Part shown: positions 1-7,500 of the stretch, piece after piece
Position numbering within the stretch: the first letter of the stretch is position 1
Layout: each line of letters begins with the position of its first letter
Source: CBFIJI01 sp965662885
GTDB lineage: Bacteria; Bacteroidota; Bacteroidia; Flavobacteriales; Flavobacteriaceae
Assembly (NCBI GenBank): GCA_965662885.1
Contig: CBFIJI010000021.1
Span: 1 to 24,012, forward strand
Length of the DNA: 24,012 nucleotides
Direction: 5' to 3'
Notes under the pieces: generated by a model
The model's input: the letters and a program-made list of their open reading frames with translations, nothing else
The model's database searches: none
What the model was told of the DNA's origin: nothing
Translations under genes and position numbers: made by a program

Positions 1-606
1 ACGTAAACTCATGGAACGAACAAGAACACCAACGGCACCATAGCGCGCTGCTTTTTCAGCACCTTGTGTACGTTGGTTAACAGCTCCCGAATAGGCTTGA
101 AAAGTATTAATTGCTTTTGGGTCCATTGGACGGTTATAAAACACAATCTTTCCTTCAATTTTTTCTTTACCCAATTGTTCAAGTTCTTCAAAGTTTTGAA
201 CTTCCACAACATGGGCCCGTAATCCGCCATCTGGGGTGGCAACGGAGCCACCTAGAGCACATACAGGTACGTTAATACTACTACCAGGACTGGTTTCCAT
301 ACTTGCATATTCAAAAGTACCTCGCACCCATTTAGGGACCATAACCTCTTGTAAATAAACCCGATCTAATGCTAGGGAAGAAAGTTCCGAATTCCCCCAT
401 TGAACGGCAGTTTCTGCATTTAAGGAACCGGATAAACGGCCTCCAATTTGATTGGAAAGATGTTCCAACCAAGCGTAGGATTTCCCTTCGGTTAAAGCGG
501 TATCATAGATTTTTTTTATTTGTTGCTGGACAATAGGGTCATCTTGACCAAAGGAACAGATGCTCATCAAGGAGAGTACAGCGACTAAAAATAGTTTATT
601 TATCAT
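1..606 (-). CDS. Secreted M28-family metallopeptidase, N-terminal part (cut by window edge)
   Basis: The frame is open for 202 codons from an ATG at 606 to the window edge, so the catalytic C-terminal part lies outside. Residues 1-19 form a signal peptide (MINKLFLVAVLSLMSICSFG, then QDD). The following region, with the motif IGGRLSGS, matches the start of M28/carboxypeptidase Q-type zinc exopeptidases. Residues from about 110 on (KIEGKIVFYNRP, then AYSGAVNQR and AARYGAVGVLVR) look like the protease-associated (PA) insert typical of that family. The zinc ligands would come later and cannot be seen. The gene begins 16 nt after the stop of the response regulator and is probably the third gene of that operon. 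The family assignment is good; substrate and exact subfamily are inference. Confidence 0.85.
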   Translation of the reverse strand, partial: MINKLFLVAVLSLMSICSFGQDDPIVQQQIKKIYDTALTEGKSYAWLEHLSNQIGGRLSGSLNAETAVQWGNSELSSLALDRVYLQEVMVPKWVRGTFEYASMETSPGSSINVPVCALGGSVATPDGGLRAHVVEVQNFEELEQLGKEKIEGKIVFYNRPMDPKAINTFQAYSGAVNQRTQGAEKAARYGAVGVLVRSMSLR

Positions 607-622
607 CAAATTATCTTTTCTA

Positions 623-1786
623 TTATTTCGGAGCAAATTGCTCAATATTTTCTACAGTTATTGGATTGTCTCCTAAAATCATTAAGCGTTCAACAACATT
701 TCTGAGTTCTCGAATATTTCCAGACCATGGATAATCATTGAGTTTATCTAAGGCTTTTTGCGTAAAATCTTTAGATTCTATTTTCTCTTCTTTGGACAAC
801 AAAGCAACGAAATGGGCAATCAAAATAGGAATGTCTTCTTTGCGTTCACTTAACGGTGGAACTTTGATTAAGATTACTGCTAGACGATGATAAAGATCCT
901 CTCTAAAAGTCCCTTTGTCAATCTCCTGCTTTAAATTTTTATTGGTAGCAGCAATAACACGAACATCGACATCAATATCCTTATCTTTTCCTACACGTTG
1001 AATCTTTTTTTCTTGCAAGGCACGAAGTACTTTGGCTTGAGCAGCTAAACTCATGTCAGCAACTTCATCTAAAAAAAGGGTTCCTCCATTAGCAGCTTCA
1101 AATTTTCCAGATCGGTCTTTAATGGCCGATGTAAACGCTCCTTTAACATGACCAAACAACTCACTTTCAATCAATTCAGAAGGTATTGCAGCACAATTTA
1201 CTTCTATAAAAGGTGCTTTTTTTCGCATACTTTTTAGATGTAGTTGATGTGCGACTAACTCTTTCCCCGTTCCATTTTCTCCCGTAATTAAAACACGAGC
1301 ATCTGTTGGAGCAACCTTTTCAATCATAGAGGTAATCTCATTGATTGCTGAGGATTCCCCAATAATTTGATATTTTTTGGCAACCGTTTTTTTGAGGATA
1401 CGATTTTCTTTTATCAGTGATTTGTTTTCAAGAGCATGGCGGACAGAAGTTAAAAGACGGTTTAGATCTGGAGGTTTAGCGATAAAATCGTAGGCTCCTA
1501 AACGCATGGCTTCCACTGCTGTCTCAATATTCCCGTGACCAGTCAACATTATAAAAGGTAAGTTAGGCTGATCTTTTTTTACACTTTGAAGGACCTCAAT
1601 ACCATCCATTTTAGGCATTTTAATATCACAAAGTACCAAGTCAAATTTATCCTTGGATAATCGATCTATCCCTTGTTTTCCGTCCACAGCTTCAACAATA
1701 TTAAAGCTTTTGTTTTCGTCAATGAGAATGCGTTTAAGCACCCTTCGAATCGGTTCTTCATCTTCAACTAAAAGAATATTTATCAT
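623..1786 (-). CDS. Sigma-54-dependent response regulator without a DNA-binding domain
   Basis: This is an NtrC-type activator of 387 residues. The receiver domain (about 1-120) has acidic residues E8/D9, phospho-acceptor D54 in VLCDIKMP, T82 and K104. The AAA+ domain (about 140-370) has Walker A GENGTGKE (169-176), the sigma-54 contact loop GAFTSA (216-221; the classical form is GAFTGA), Walker B GGTLFLDE (234-241), arginine-finger region FREDLYHRL and sensor II WSGNIREL. The protein stops about 25 residues after sensor II, where relatives of 440-470 residues carry a Fis-type helix-turn-helix, so it should activate RNA polymerase-sigma-54 without specific DNA binding. The start ATG overlaps the stop of the MscS gene (ATGA), which implies translational coupling. 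No partner histidine kinase lies in the window. Confidence 0.93.
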   Translation of the reverse strand: MINILLVEDEEPIRRVLKRILIDENKSFNIVEAVDGKQGIDRLSKDKFDLVLCDIKMPKMDGIEVLQSVKKDQPNLPFIMLTGHGNIETAVEAMRLGAYDFIAKPPDLNRLLTSVRHALENKSLIKENRILKKTVAKKYQIIGESSAINEITSMIEKVAPTDARVLITGENGTGKELVAHQLHLKSMRKKAPFIEVNCAAIPSELIESELFGHVKGAFTSAIKDRSGKFEAANGGTLFLDEVADMSLAAQAKVLRALQEKKIQRVGKDKDIDVDVRVIAATNKNLKQEIDKGTFREDLYHRLAVILIKVPPLSERKEDIPILIAHFVALLSKEEKIESKDFTQKALDKLNDYPWSGNIRELRNVVERLMILGDNPITVENIEQFAPK

Positions 1787-2622
1787 TGGAGTGGTTTAGG
1801 CGGATTAACAAAACTGACTGTACGTTGTGGGAATGGAATTTCGATGTTGTTTTCTTTAAATTTCTCAAAAATTACATAACGGATATCACTTTTCACAAGA
1901 TAAGCATTAAAACTATTGTTGATGGTGAAAAATAATTTCATCAGCAATGCATTGTCGCCATAGTCATCAAATAAAACATCAGGAGTTGGATCTTTAAGAA
2001 CAGCTTTATGTTGTTTTGCACATTCAATCATTATAGACCTAACTTTTTGAACGTCAGAATCATAGGCTACCCCTACCATTATATTTTCACGTGTAATGAC
2101 TCCGTTTTCTGTCCAATTATAAAGAATGGACGTTAAAAACTTATGATTAGGGATAATCAGCACTTTATTATCGCGCGTTACAGCTCTTGTTGTTCTGAGT
2201 TTTATATTTTCAACACGCCCAACTTGTTTTTCAACTTCGATAATATCCCCAACATGAACGGACTGATCGGCCAATATAAAAACTCCAGATATAATATCTT
2301 GAATAAAGGTTTGTAGAGCAAGTCCAACACCAACCAATAAAGCAGCTGATGCAGCAAAAATGGCTGTTACATTAATCCCAATAGTATCAAAAGTGATTAA
2401 GATCACAATAATAAAAACAAAGTAATTCAGAAAAGAAAAAATACTTTTAAACTTTATTTTTGCATCTGAGGAAAGTGTTCGATAAATAATTTTTCGAAAT
2501 AGCTTTAATAGTAGCGATGTAAGTATAAATACGGCAATTAAAATTGCAATTGATTTTGGAGTGAAAACTATGTTATCACCTAAAGTGAATTTGTGATTAA
2601 TGAGTTCTAGAAAACGCTCCAT
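1783..2622 (-). CDS. MscS-family small-conductance mechanosensitive channel
   Basis: This inner-membrane channel would release solutes on hypo-osmotic shock. The N-terminal part has hydrophobic helices (SIAILIAVFILTSLLLKLF and YFVFIIVILITFDTIGI), followed by the pore-lining TM3 rich in Ala/Gly (AIFAASAALLVGVGLALQ), the signature FIQDIISGVFILAD, and the cytoplasmic beta domain (VGRVENIKLRTT and VLIIPNHKF). I chose the internal ATG at 2622 (MERFLELI), giving 279 residues. The upstream ATG at 2667, which would add 15 residues, lies inside a strong terminator-like hairpin. Neither ATG has a clear Shine-Dalgarno site. The stop overlaps the start of the sigma-54 regulator by 4 nt. The family is sure; the start is a judgement. 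Confidence 0.9.
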   Translation of the reverse strand: MERFLELINHKFTLGDNIVFTPKSIAILIAVFILTSLLLKLFRKIIYRTLSSDAKIKFKSIFSFLNYFVFIIVILITFDTIGINVTAIFAASAALLVGVGLALQTFIQDIISGVFILADQSVHVGDIIEVEKQVGRVENIKLRTTRAVTRDNKVLIIPNHKFLTSILYNWTENGVITRENIMVGVAYDSDVQKVRSIMIECAKQHKAVLKDPTPDVLFDDYGDNALLMKLFFTINNSFNAYLVKSDIRYVIFEKFKENNIEIPFPQRTVSFVNPPKPLQ

Positions 2623-2647
2623 GGGCTCAATTTTGGGTATAAATTTA

Positions 2648-2685
2648 GAAATAAAAACAAAACCCATCCTCTGTTAAAGGATGGG
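2648..2685 (-). terminator. Rho-independent terminator after grpE-dnaJ
   Basis: A perfect 8-bp inverted repeat (CCCATCCT, 7-nt loop, AGGATGGG; 2663-2685) is followed on the minus strand by the T-rich tract TTTTGTTTTTATTTC. It lies about 87 nt past the dnaJ stop and would end transcription arriving from dnaJ. It also contains the upstream in-frame ATG of the MscS frame. Confidence 0.75.
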
Positions 2686-2736
2686 AAAAAAATTGCTATG
2701 AAAAAGAAAATATCACTGCAGAAGCAGCGAATTTTT

Positions 2737-2766
2737 CAAATATATTAATTTTTTGTTAATAATCAA
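2737..2766 (-). promoter_or_regulatory. Putative Bacteroidota promoter for the mscS operon
   Basis: On the minus strand TATATTTG (2737-2744) matches the Bacteroidota -7 consensus TAnnTTTG. A TTG (2764-2766) stands exactly 19 nt upstream, as expected for the -33 element. The predicted start is near 2730, leaving about 108 nt of leader before the 2622 start codon. That leader would contain the 2663-2685 hairpin. The -7 motif alone is common by chance in AT-rich DNA; the correct spacing to TTG makes this one of the better candidates here. Confidence 0.5.
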
Positions 2767-2771
2767 CTGCC

Positions 2772-3890
2772 TTATGCGAACATATCTTTGACTTTCTCAA
2801 AAAAGGACTTGTCTGATTTTTCAGGTTTAGGCTCAAAATTATCATCGTTTACCATACGCTCAAAAAATTGTCTTTGCTCCTTGTTAAGGGTTTTTGGTGT
2901 CCAAACATTTACATGAACTAAAAGATCACCTTGACCATATCCATTAACGCTAGGGAGACCTTTGTTTCGTAAACGAAGTGTTTTACCTGACTGAATACCC
3001 GACTCCAATTTAATTCGCACCTTTCCTTCTAATAGATCAATGTCTTTCGAAATTCCCAATACTGCTTCTGAAAAACTGATATATAAGTCAAAGTGTAAAT
3101 GATTGCCTTCACGAATAAATCGATCGTTGCTCGTTTCTTCAATGAGCACTAAAAGATCACCCGAAATTCCATTTCCTGGGGCATCATTTCCTTTACCACT
3201 CACTTTCAGTTGCATGCCCTCTTCGACTCCAGCAGGAATTTTAATTGAAACGGTTTCTTCCTTTTTAATCATTCCTTGAGCATCTGACCCTGACGGACGG
3301 TTAGAAATTATCTGTCCAGAACCTTGACACGTACTACATGTTGTTGCGGTTTGCATTCTACCCAAAATGGTGTTCGTCACACGCATGACCTGACCTCTTC
3401 CATTACATGTTGTACAACTAGAGTAGCGTACCCCAGGAGCTTGAACTTTTCTAGGAACCTTAATTTTCTTTTCAACACCTGTGGCAATTTCTTCCAGGGT
3501 TAGCTTGACTCGAATTCGCATATTACTTCCTCGAGTACCGCGTTGACCTCCATTACCTCCAAAGCCACTAAAACCACCACTGCCTCCAAAAGCACTTCCA
3601 AAAATATCTCCAAACTGGCTGAAAATATCATCCATGTTCATACTTCCGCCACCAAAACCGCCACCACCTTCAAAAGCCGCATGACCATATTGGTCGTATT
3701 TAGCTTTCTTTTCTGGGTCACGCAGGATTTCATAAGCCTCGGCAGCTTTCTTAAAGGAAGCTTCAGCAGAAGCGTCACCTGGATTTTTATCGGGGTGAAA
3801 CTCAATGGCCTTTTTTCGATAGGCTTTTTTTATTTCAGCTGCGGAAGCATTTTTTGAAATGCCGAGTATATCGTAATAATCTTCTTTCAT
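2772..3890 (-). CDS. dnaJ: Chaperone DnaJ (Hsp40), two-repeat zinc domain form
   Basis: This cochaperone stimulates the ATPase of DnaK and delivers unfolded proteins. The J-domain (1-70) carries the HPD motif at residues 32-34. A Gly/Phe-rich linker follows (about 75-120), including the DIFSQFGDIFG motif. The zinc region has only two CxxCxGxG repeats (CTTCNGRG near 159-166 and CSTCQGSG near 185-192) where the classical type has four. The C-terminal substrate-binding domains end in KSFFEKVKDMFA. I use the ATG at 3890 (372 residues, MKEDYYDILGI); a TTG at 3908 in the same frame lies inside the end of grpE and is unlikely. The gene starts 7 nt after the grpE stop and forms an operon with it. Confidence 0.96.
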   Translation of the reverse strand: MKEDYYDILGISKNASAAEIKKAYRKKAIEFHPDKNPGDASAEASFKKAAEAYEILRDPEKKAKYDQYGHAAFEGGGGFGGGSMNMDDIFSQFGDIFGSAFGGSGGFSGFGGNGGQRGTRGSNMRIRVKLTLEEIATGVEKKIKVPRKVQAPGVRYSSCTTCNGRGQVMRVTNTILGRMQTATTCSTCQGSGQIISNRPSGSDAQGMIKKEETVSIKIPAGVEEGMQLKVSGKGNDAPGNGISGDLLVLIEETSNDRFIREGNHLHFDLYISFSEAVLGISKDIDLLEGKVRIKLESGIQSGKTLRLRNKGLPSVNGYGQGDLLVHVNVWTPKTLNKEQRQFFERMVNDDNFEPKPEKSDKSFFEKVKDMFA

Positions 3891-3897
3891 AATTGTC

Positions 3898-4455
3898 TTA
3901 TTGTCCAACGACTACTTTTGGGTACCGAATTATTCGATCGCCAAGCTGATACCCTTTCTCAATAATATCAACAATTTTGCCCTTATCCTTTTTATCTGTT
4001 ACAGGAATTTGGGTAATCGCTTCATGTAACTCTGCATCAAACACGTCTCCTTTTGAAGTTTCACTTGCTTTAAGCCCATTCGTTTTTAGGATATCAGAAA
4101 ATTTATTGTGGATTAACGTAAATCCTTGAACTACAGAAGCAATATCGGTATTATCGGTTTGCTGAATCGCTCTGTCAAAATCATCTAATACTGGAATTAA
4201 GGCCTGTAAGACCTCTTGATTTGCTGTTTTATAGAGATCTAAACGCTCTTTAGCCGTTCGTTTTTTAAAGTTTTCAAATTCTGCAAAAAGACGAAGGTAC
4301 TTGTCTTTTTCTGCTGCCACAGCCTGCTCAAGTTCCTCCACAACATCTTTCTCTTTGGCTTTCGCCTTTGACTTAACTTTGGTTGTTTTTTTTACGTCCT
4401 TTTTTTTGTCTTTATCACTAATATTATCAGCAGACTTTGATTCTTTTTTTGACAT
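3898..4455 (-). CDS. grpE: Nucleotide exchange factor GrpE
   Basis: GrpE releases ADP from DnaK in the Hsp70 cycle. The 185-residue protein begins with a highly charged Lys-rich tail of about 40 residues. A long coiled coil follows, with the typical stretch KYLRLFAEFENFKKRTAKER. The C-terminal four-helix/beta-wing domain ends in YQLGDRIIRYPKVVVG, matching the family signature GY.l.drviRpa.V.V. It lies directly upstream of dnaJ (7 nt), the usual bacterial arrangement. DnaK is not in the window. A putative promoter lies just upstream. Confidence 0.96.
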   Translation of the reverse strand: MSKKESKSADNISDKDKKKDVKKTTKVKSKAKAKEKDVVEELEQAVAAEKDKYLRLFAEFENFKKRTAKERLDLYKTANQEVLQALIPVLDDFDRAIQQTDNTDIASVVQGFTLIHNKFSDILKTNGLKASETSKGDVFDAELHEAITQIPVTDKKDKGKIVDIIEKGYQLGDRIIRYPKVVVGQ

Positions 4456-4483
4456 TGTTAGATCAATTTAGTCTGACATATAA

Positions 4484-4515
4484 CAAAATTACTGCCAATC
4501 TTAAAAAATTGTCAA
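4484..4515 (-). promoter_or_regulatory. Putative promoter of grpE-dnaJ
   Basis: On the minus strand TAATTTTG (4484-4491) matches the -7 consensus TAnnTTTG. A TTG (4513-4515, context TTTTGACA) lies 21 nt upstream, slightly more than the ideal 19. The predicted start is about 25 nt before the grpE ATG. No CIRCE-type inverted repeat is visible here. Confidence 0.45.
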
Positions 4516-4519
4516 AATG

Positions 4520-5440
4520 TCACCTCTTGTAGGAAAAGAGATCAGCTAGAGCTACATCTAACTTTTTAAACTTGAACTCGAAACCAATATCACGGACTTT
4601 ATAGGCGCTTATCCAATGACTATCTAAAAGGAGAATACTCATGTCTCCAAAAAGAAACTTAACAAAAAATGACGGAATTGGAGGCATAAAATAGGGAGCG
4701 TATAGTGCTTTTGCATACGATCGCATAAATTCCGTTTGTGTTACTGGATAGGGGCTTACAGCATTATAAACTCCACTCTCTTTCCCCTTGCTAAAGCGAA
4801 TAAACATCGCTACTAAATCATCAATATGAATCCAAGATTGACCCTGTTTTCCATCGCCAAAAGCAACTCCAAGTCCTAAAACGGTAGGTATTTTTAATGT
4901 TTTTAAAATACCCCCTGTTTTTGACAGCACCAAACCAAGCCGTAGCTTGACAACAACAATACCGAATTCTTCCATTTTGGTTGCCATTTTTTCCCATTCT
5001 CTGATTAAATATTCAAGAAAAGTGTTGTTGACCAAAATTGTTTTCTCTGTTTGAAGTGATTCTCTAGAAGATGGATAGCAACCAATTGCAGAGGCGGTTA
5101 CTAAATTTTTAATTTGATGTTTTCCCTCTAACTCTTTTATGGCTCTATACAACATCTTAAGACTATCCACTCTGCTCTCATAAATTTTCTCTTTGTACTT
5201 AAGCGTCCATTTTTTAGCAATCGTATTTCCAGCCAAATGGATAATGGTATCTACACCCTCCAAGCAGGACGGATCCAGTTGGCGTCTTGAAGGATTCCAA
5301 AAAAATCCTTTATAATTGGGTTGATCAACTATTTTTTTTTTGTTCGTAGTAAGATAATGAACAGTATGCTTGTTTTTTAAAACTTCTTTTACCACAGCTT
5401 TTCCTACAAGACCGGTTGCCCCGGTGATCAAAAATTTCAT
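4520..5440 (-). CDS. TIGR01777-family NAD(P)-dependent epimerase (SDR39U1/YfcH-like)
   Basis: This is an extended short-chain dehydrogenase/reductase of 306 residues, the normal length of the TIGR01777 family. The N-terminus holds the Rossmann dinucleotide-binding motif GATGLVGKAVV. Further motifs are the GVDTIIHLAGNTI strand, the SAIGCYP segment, LRLGLVLSKTGG and WIHIDDLVAMFIRF. The C-terminal part (VSPYPVTQTEFM onward) corresponds to the DUF1731 domain of this family. The reaction and substrate are not known for the family. It lies 60 nt downstream of mnmD and 64 nt upstream of grpE on the same strand. An A10 run (coding strand; 5332-5341) lies in its early codons. Confidence 0.88.
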   Translation of the reverse strand: MKFLITGATGLVGKAVVKEVLKNKHTVHYLTTNKKKIVDQPNYKGFFWNPSRRQLDPSCLEGVDTIIHLAGNTIAKKWTLKYKEKIYESRVDSLKMLYRAIKELEGKHQIKNLVTASAIGCYPSSRESLQTEKTILVNNTFLEYLIREWEKMATKMEEFGIVVVKLRLGLVLSKTGGILKTLKIPTVLGLGVAFGDGKQGQSWIHIDDLVAMFIRFSKGKESGVYNAVSPYPVTQTEFMRSYAKALYAPYFMPPIPSFFVKFLFGDMSILLLDSHWISAYKVRDIGFEFKFKKLDVALADLFSYKR

Positions 5441-5454
5441 CGTTGTTGTTTTTT

Positions 5455-5462
5455 CAAAAGTA
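5455..5462 (-). promoter_or_regulatory. Weak candidate -7 box for the epimerase gene
   Basis: TACTTTTG on the minus strand fits TAnnTTTG, with a predicted start about 8 nt before the ATG at 5440. No TTG is found at the expected -33 spacing, so a chance match is quite possible. Confidence 0.25.
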
Positions 5463-5500
5463 TTCTTTTTCTATTCATCTTATCGTAGGAATTTAAAAAT

Positions 5501-6172
5501 CTAGGGTTTTACTGCTCGAAGCATTTCTCTTTTCCCTGGTGGTCCGGGTAAACGTTCCACAATAAAACCAGATTTTTCCAAACCTCTCCGTACACTTCCT
5601 TTGGCGCAATAACTTACCCAAACCCCATTTGAATTCAATAAATTAAAACATTTTAACATTAAAGAATCCGACCATAGCTCTGGCTGAGCATGAGCTCCAA
5701 ATGCATCATAAAAAATCACATCAAATTTTTTATTTATTGAAACGTTTTCAAAAGCAATACGTTTTTTATTTAAAGTAAAATGATCGATTGAAAAGTCGTT
5801 TTCCCAAGGAGCTAAATGCAAATCCATAAAATGGATATTGTTAACAGCAAAGCCTTCCCTTTCCCCATATTTTGTGGCTTTTGCTTCTTCTAGTGTAAGT
5901 GGATTGTTTTCTACAGTATGATAGATGGTCGAGATATTATTCTGTTGTGCAAAGTTGGCAGTCAAATAAGCATTTAAGCCCGATCCAAATCCAAGTTCAA
6001 AAACAGAGCAATGATCTTTCAACTGTTGATCAACCCAAAACTGAATTCCCATTTCGATATACACAAATTGAGATTCTAAAAAAGCCCCATGCCGTGAATG
6101 ATAGGTTTCTTTTAAGGCATCAATTCGAAAAGATGCAGTCCCATCATCAGTAATAAATAATTCACGCTTCAT
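5501..6172 (-). CDS. mnmD: tRNA (5-methylaminomethyl-2-thiouridine)(34)-methyltransferase MnmD
   Basis: This SAM-dependent methyltransferase would form the last step of mnm5(s2)U at the wobble position of tRNAs for Lys, Glu and Gln. The sequence shows the family N-terminus (REL.ITDDGTASFR, then ETYHSRHGAF), the SAM-binding loop VFELGFGSGLNAYLTA, the catalytic-region motif FDVIFYDAFGAHAQPELW, and a C-terminal SYCAKGSVRRGLE followed by PGPPGKREMLRA. At 223 residues it is the single-domain form. The FAD-dependent MnmC half fused to it in E. coli is absent, so the preceding step must be done by another enzyme or come directly from MnmEG using ammonium. The 284-nt upstream region is shared divergently with ilvE. 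Confidence 0.93.
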   Translation of the reverse strand: MKRELFITDDGTASFRIDALKETYHSRHGAFLESQFVYIEMGIQFWVDQQLKDHCSVFELGFGSGLNAYLTANFAQQNNISTIYHTVENNPLTLEEAKATKYGEREGFAVNNIHFMDLHLAPWENDFSIDHFTLNKKRIAFENVSINKKFDVIFYDAFGAHAQPELWSDSLMLKCFNLLNSNGVWVSYCAKGSVRRGLEKSGFIVERLPGPPGKREMLRAVKP

Positions 6173-6413
6173 TAAATTGAAATTAATGTTTTAAAAGGAG
6201 GAATAAAGCTGATAACACCATGTAGGCTCTTTCTTTCAAATTTCTATTGTTTTCTTGAAAAATCCAATTCATTAAAAATAGATTTTAAACTTTAAAACTA
6301 TCCTATTACTCTACCTGAAAATAAAATTTTCAATTTTCAATAAAAATAAGTTGAATATTAAACAATCATTAAAAACAGCTTGATAAATTTATTTTTTAAG
6401 TTTAAAAAATGAT

Positions 6414-6421
6414 TAAATTTG
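6414..6421 (+). promoter_or_regulatory. Candidate -7 box for ilvE
   Basis: TAAATTTG matches TAnnTTTG, with a predicted start about 30 nt before the ilvE ATG. No TTG stands at the ideal -33 distance. The rest of the 284-nt gap between mnmD and ilvE is very AT-rich and holds no gene or strong hairpin that I can see. Confidence 0.35.
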
Positions 6422-6456
6422 ATATTACATTAATTGTTAGAATAAGCCTAAAATAA

Positions 6457-7500
6457 ATGAATATTCAAGAAGTTCCAGATTCTAAAATCCATAGCGTTGA
6501 TTTCGAAAATCTTTCGTTCGGCAAAACGTTTACAGATCATATGTTTGTATGCGATTTTAAAAATGGACGATGGGAAACTCCCCAAATTATACCCTATCAA
6601 CCTTTGACTTTAGATCCCTCCGCCAGTGTACTCCATTATGGACAAGCGGTTTTTGAAGGAATGAAAGCCTTTAAAGATGAGGAAGGGAATGCCTGGCTAT
6701 TTCGTCCTGAAGAAAACTTTAAAAGAATAAATATTTCCGCTAAACGGCTTCAAATCCCAGAATTTCCAGAATCCTATTTTTTTGAGGGACTCAAAAGTCT
6801 TTTAATGCTAGACAAAAACTGGATTCAACCTGGTTTAGGAAACTCATTATATGTACGACCGTTTGTATTTGCAAGTCAAGCCACGGTGCAAGCTTCAGCA
6901 GCAAGTGCCTATAAATTTATGATTATTTGCGCTCCAGTAAAATCGTATTACGGAGGTGAAATCAACGTCCTTATTTCTGAAAAATACAGTCGCGCAGCCA
7001 ATGGTGGAGTAGGTTTTGCAAAAGCTGCTGGGAATTATGCAGCACAATTTTACCCGACCAAACTCGCACAAGATGAAGGCTTTCAACAAATCATTTGGAC
7101 CGACGCTTCCAATCATGAATACCTTGAGGAAGCAGGCACAATGAATATTTTCTTTAGAATTAATGACACTTTAATCACTTCGCCAATCAACGATCGAATT
7201 TTGGATGGTATTACACGTAAAAGTATTATTGATATCGCAAAAAGAAATAATATAAAGGTGGAAGAACGCCCAATTAAAGTCGAAGAAATTGTCACTGCCT
7301 GGGAAGAAAACAAACTCAAAGAAATATTTGGTTCGGGTACAGCTGTAGTTGTGGCACCTATTAATAGTTTTTCTAGCAAAGGAAAACACTATCCCTTAGG
7401 CAAAGAGCATGAAATGGCAGACTTCCTCAAAAATAAGTTAACTGACATCCAATACAACAAGAGTGAAGATCCATTCGGATGGCGGTATTTAGTTGTTTAA
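6457..7500 (+). CDS. ilvE: Branched-chain amino acid aminotransferase (BCAT, fold-type IV PLP enzyme)
   Basis: This enzyme interconverts Leu, Ile and Val with their 2-oxo acids, using glutamate/2-oxoglutarate. The 347-residue sequence is the longer, eukaryote-like class. Motifs in order are VLHYGQAVFEGMKAF (54-73), the substrate/PLP region NSLYVRPFVFAS (129-140), the PLP Schiff-base lysine K189 in GFAKAAGNYAAQ, EYLEEAGTMNIFF, GITRKSIIDIA and the phosphate-binding end GSGTAVVVAPI. The gene is monocistronic by appearance. Its TAA (7498-7500) directly abuts the stop codon of the opposing pyrophosphohydrolase, with no space for a terminator between them. Confidence 0.95.
   Translation: MNIQEVPDSKIHSVDFENLSFGKTFTDHMFVCDFKNGRWETPQIIPYQPLTLDPSASVLHYGQAVFEGMKAFKDEEGNAWLFRPEENFKRINISAKRLQIPEFPESYFFEGLKSLLMLDKNWIQPGLGNSLYVRPFVFASQATVQASAASAYKFMIICAPVKSYYGGEINVLISEKYSRAANGGVGFAKAAGNYAAQFYPTKLAQDEGFQQIIWTDASNHEYLEEAGTMNIFFRINDTLITSPINDRILDGITRKSIIDIAKRNNIKVEERPIKVEEIVTAWEENKLKEIFGSGTAVVVAPINSFSSKGKHYPLGKEHEMADFLKNKLTDIQYNKSEDPFGWRYLVV

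Noticed and set aside
9..251. 80-codon minus-strand reading frame
   Set aside because: It overlaps the M28 peptidase on the same strand in another frame; the peptidase frame has a signal peptide and family motifs, this one has none.
3543..3857. 104-codon plus-strand frame opposite dnaJ
   Set aside because: It is antisense to the Gly/Phe linker and J-domain; its Thr/Lys-rich start is a composition shadow of the Gly-rich codons.
3891..3908. Earlier TTG start for dnaJ adding six residues
   Set aside because: It lies within the end of grpE; the ATG at 3890 begins exactly at the conserved family N-terminus.
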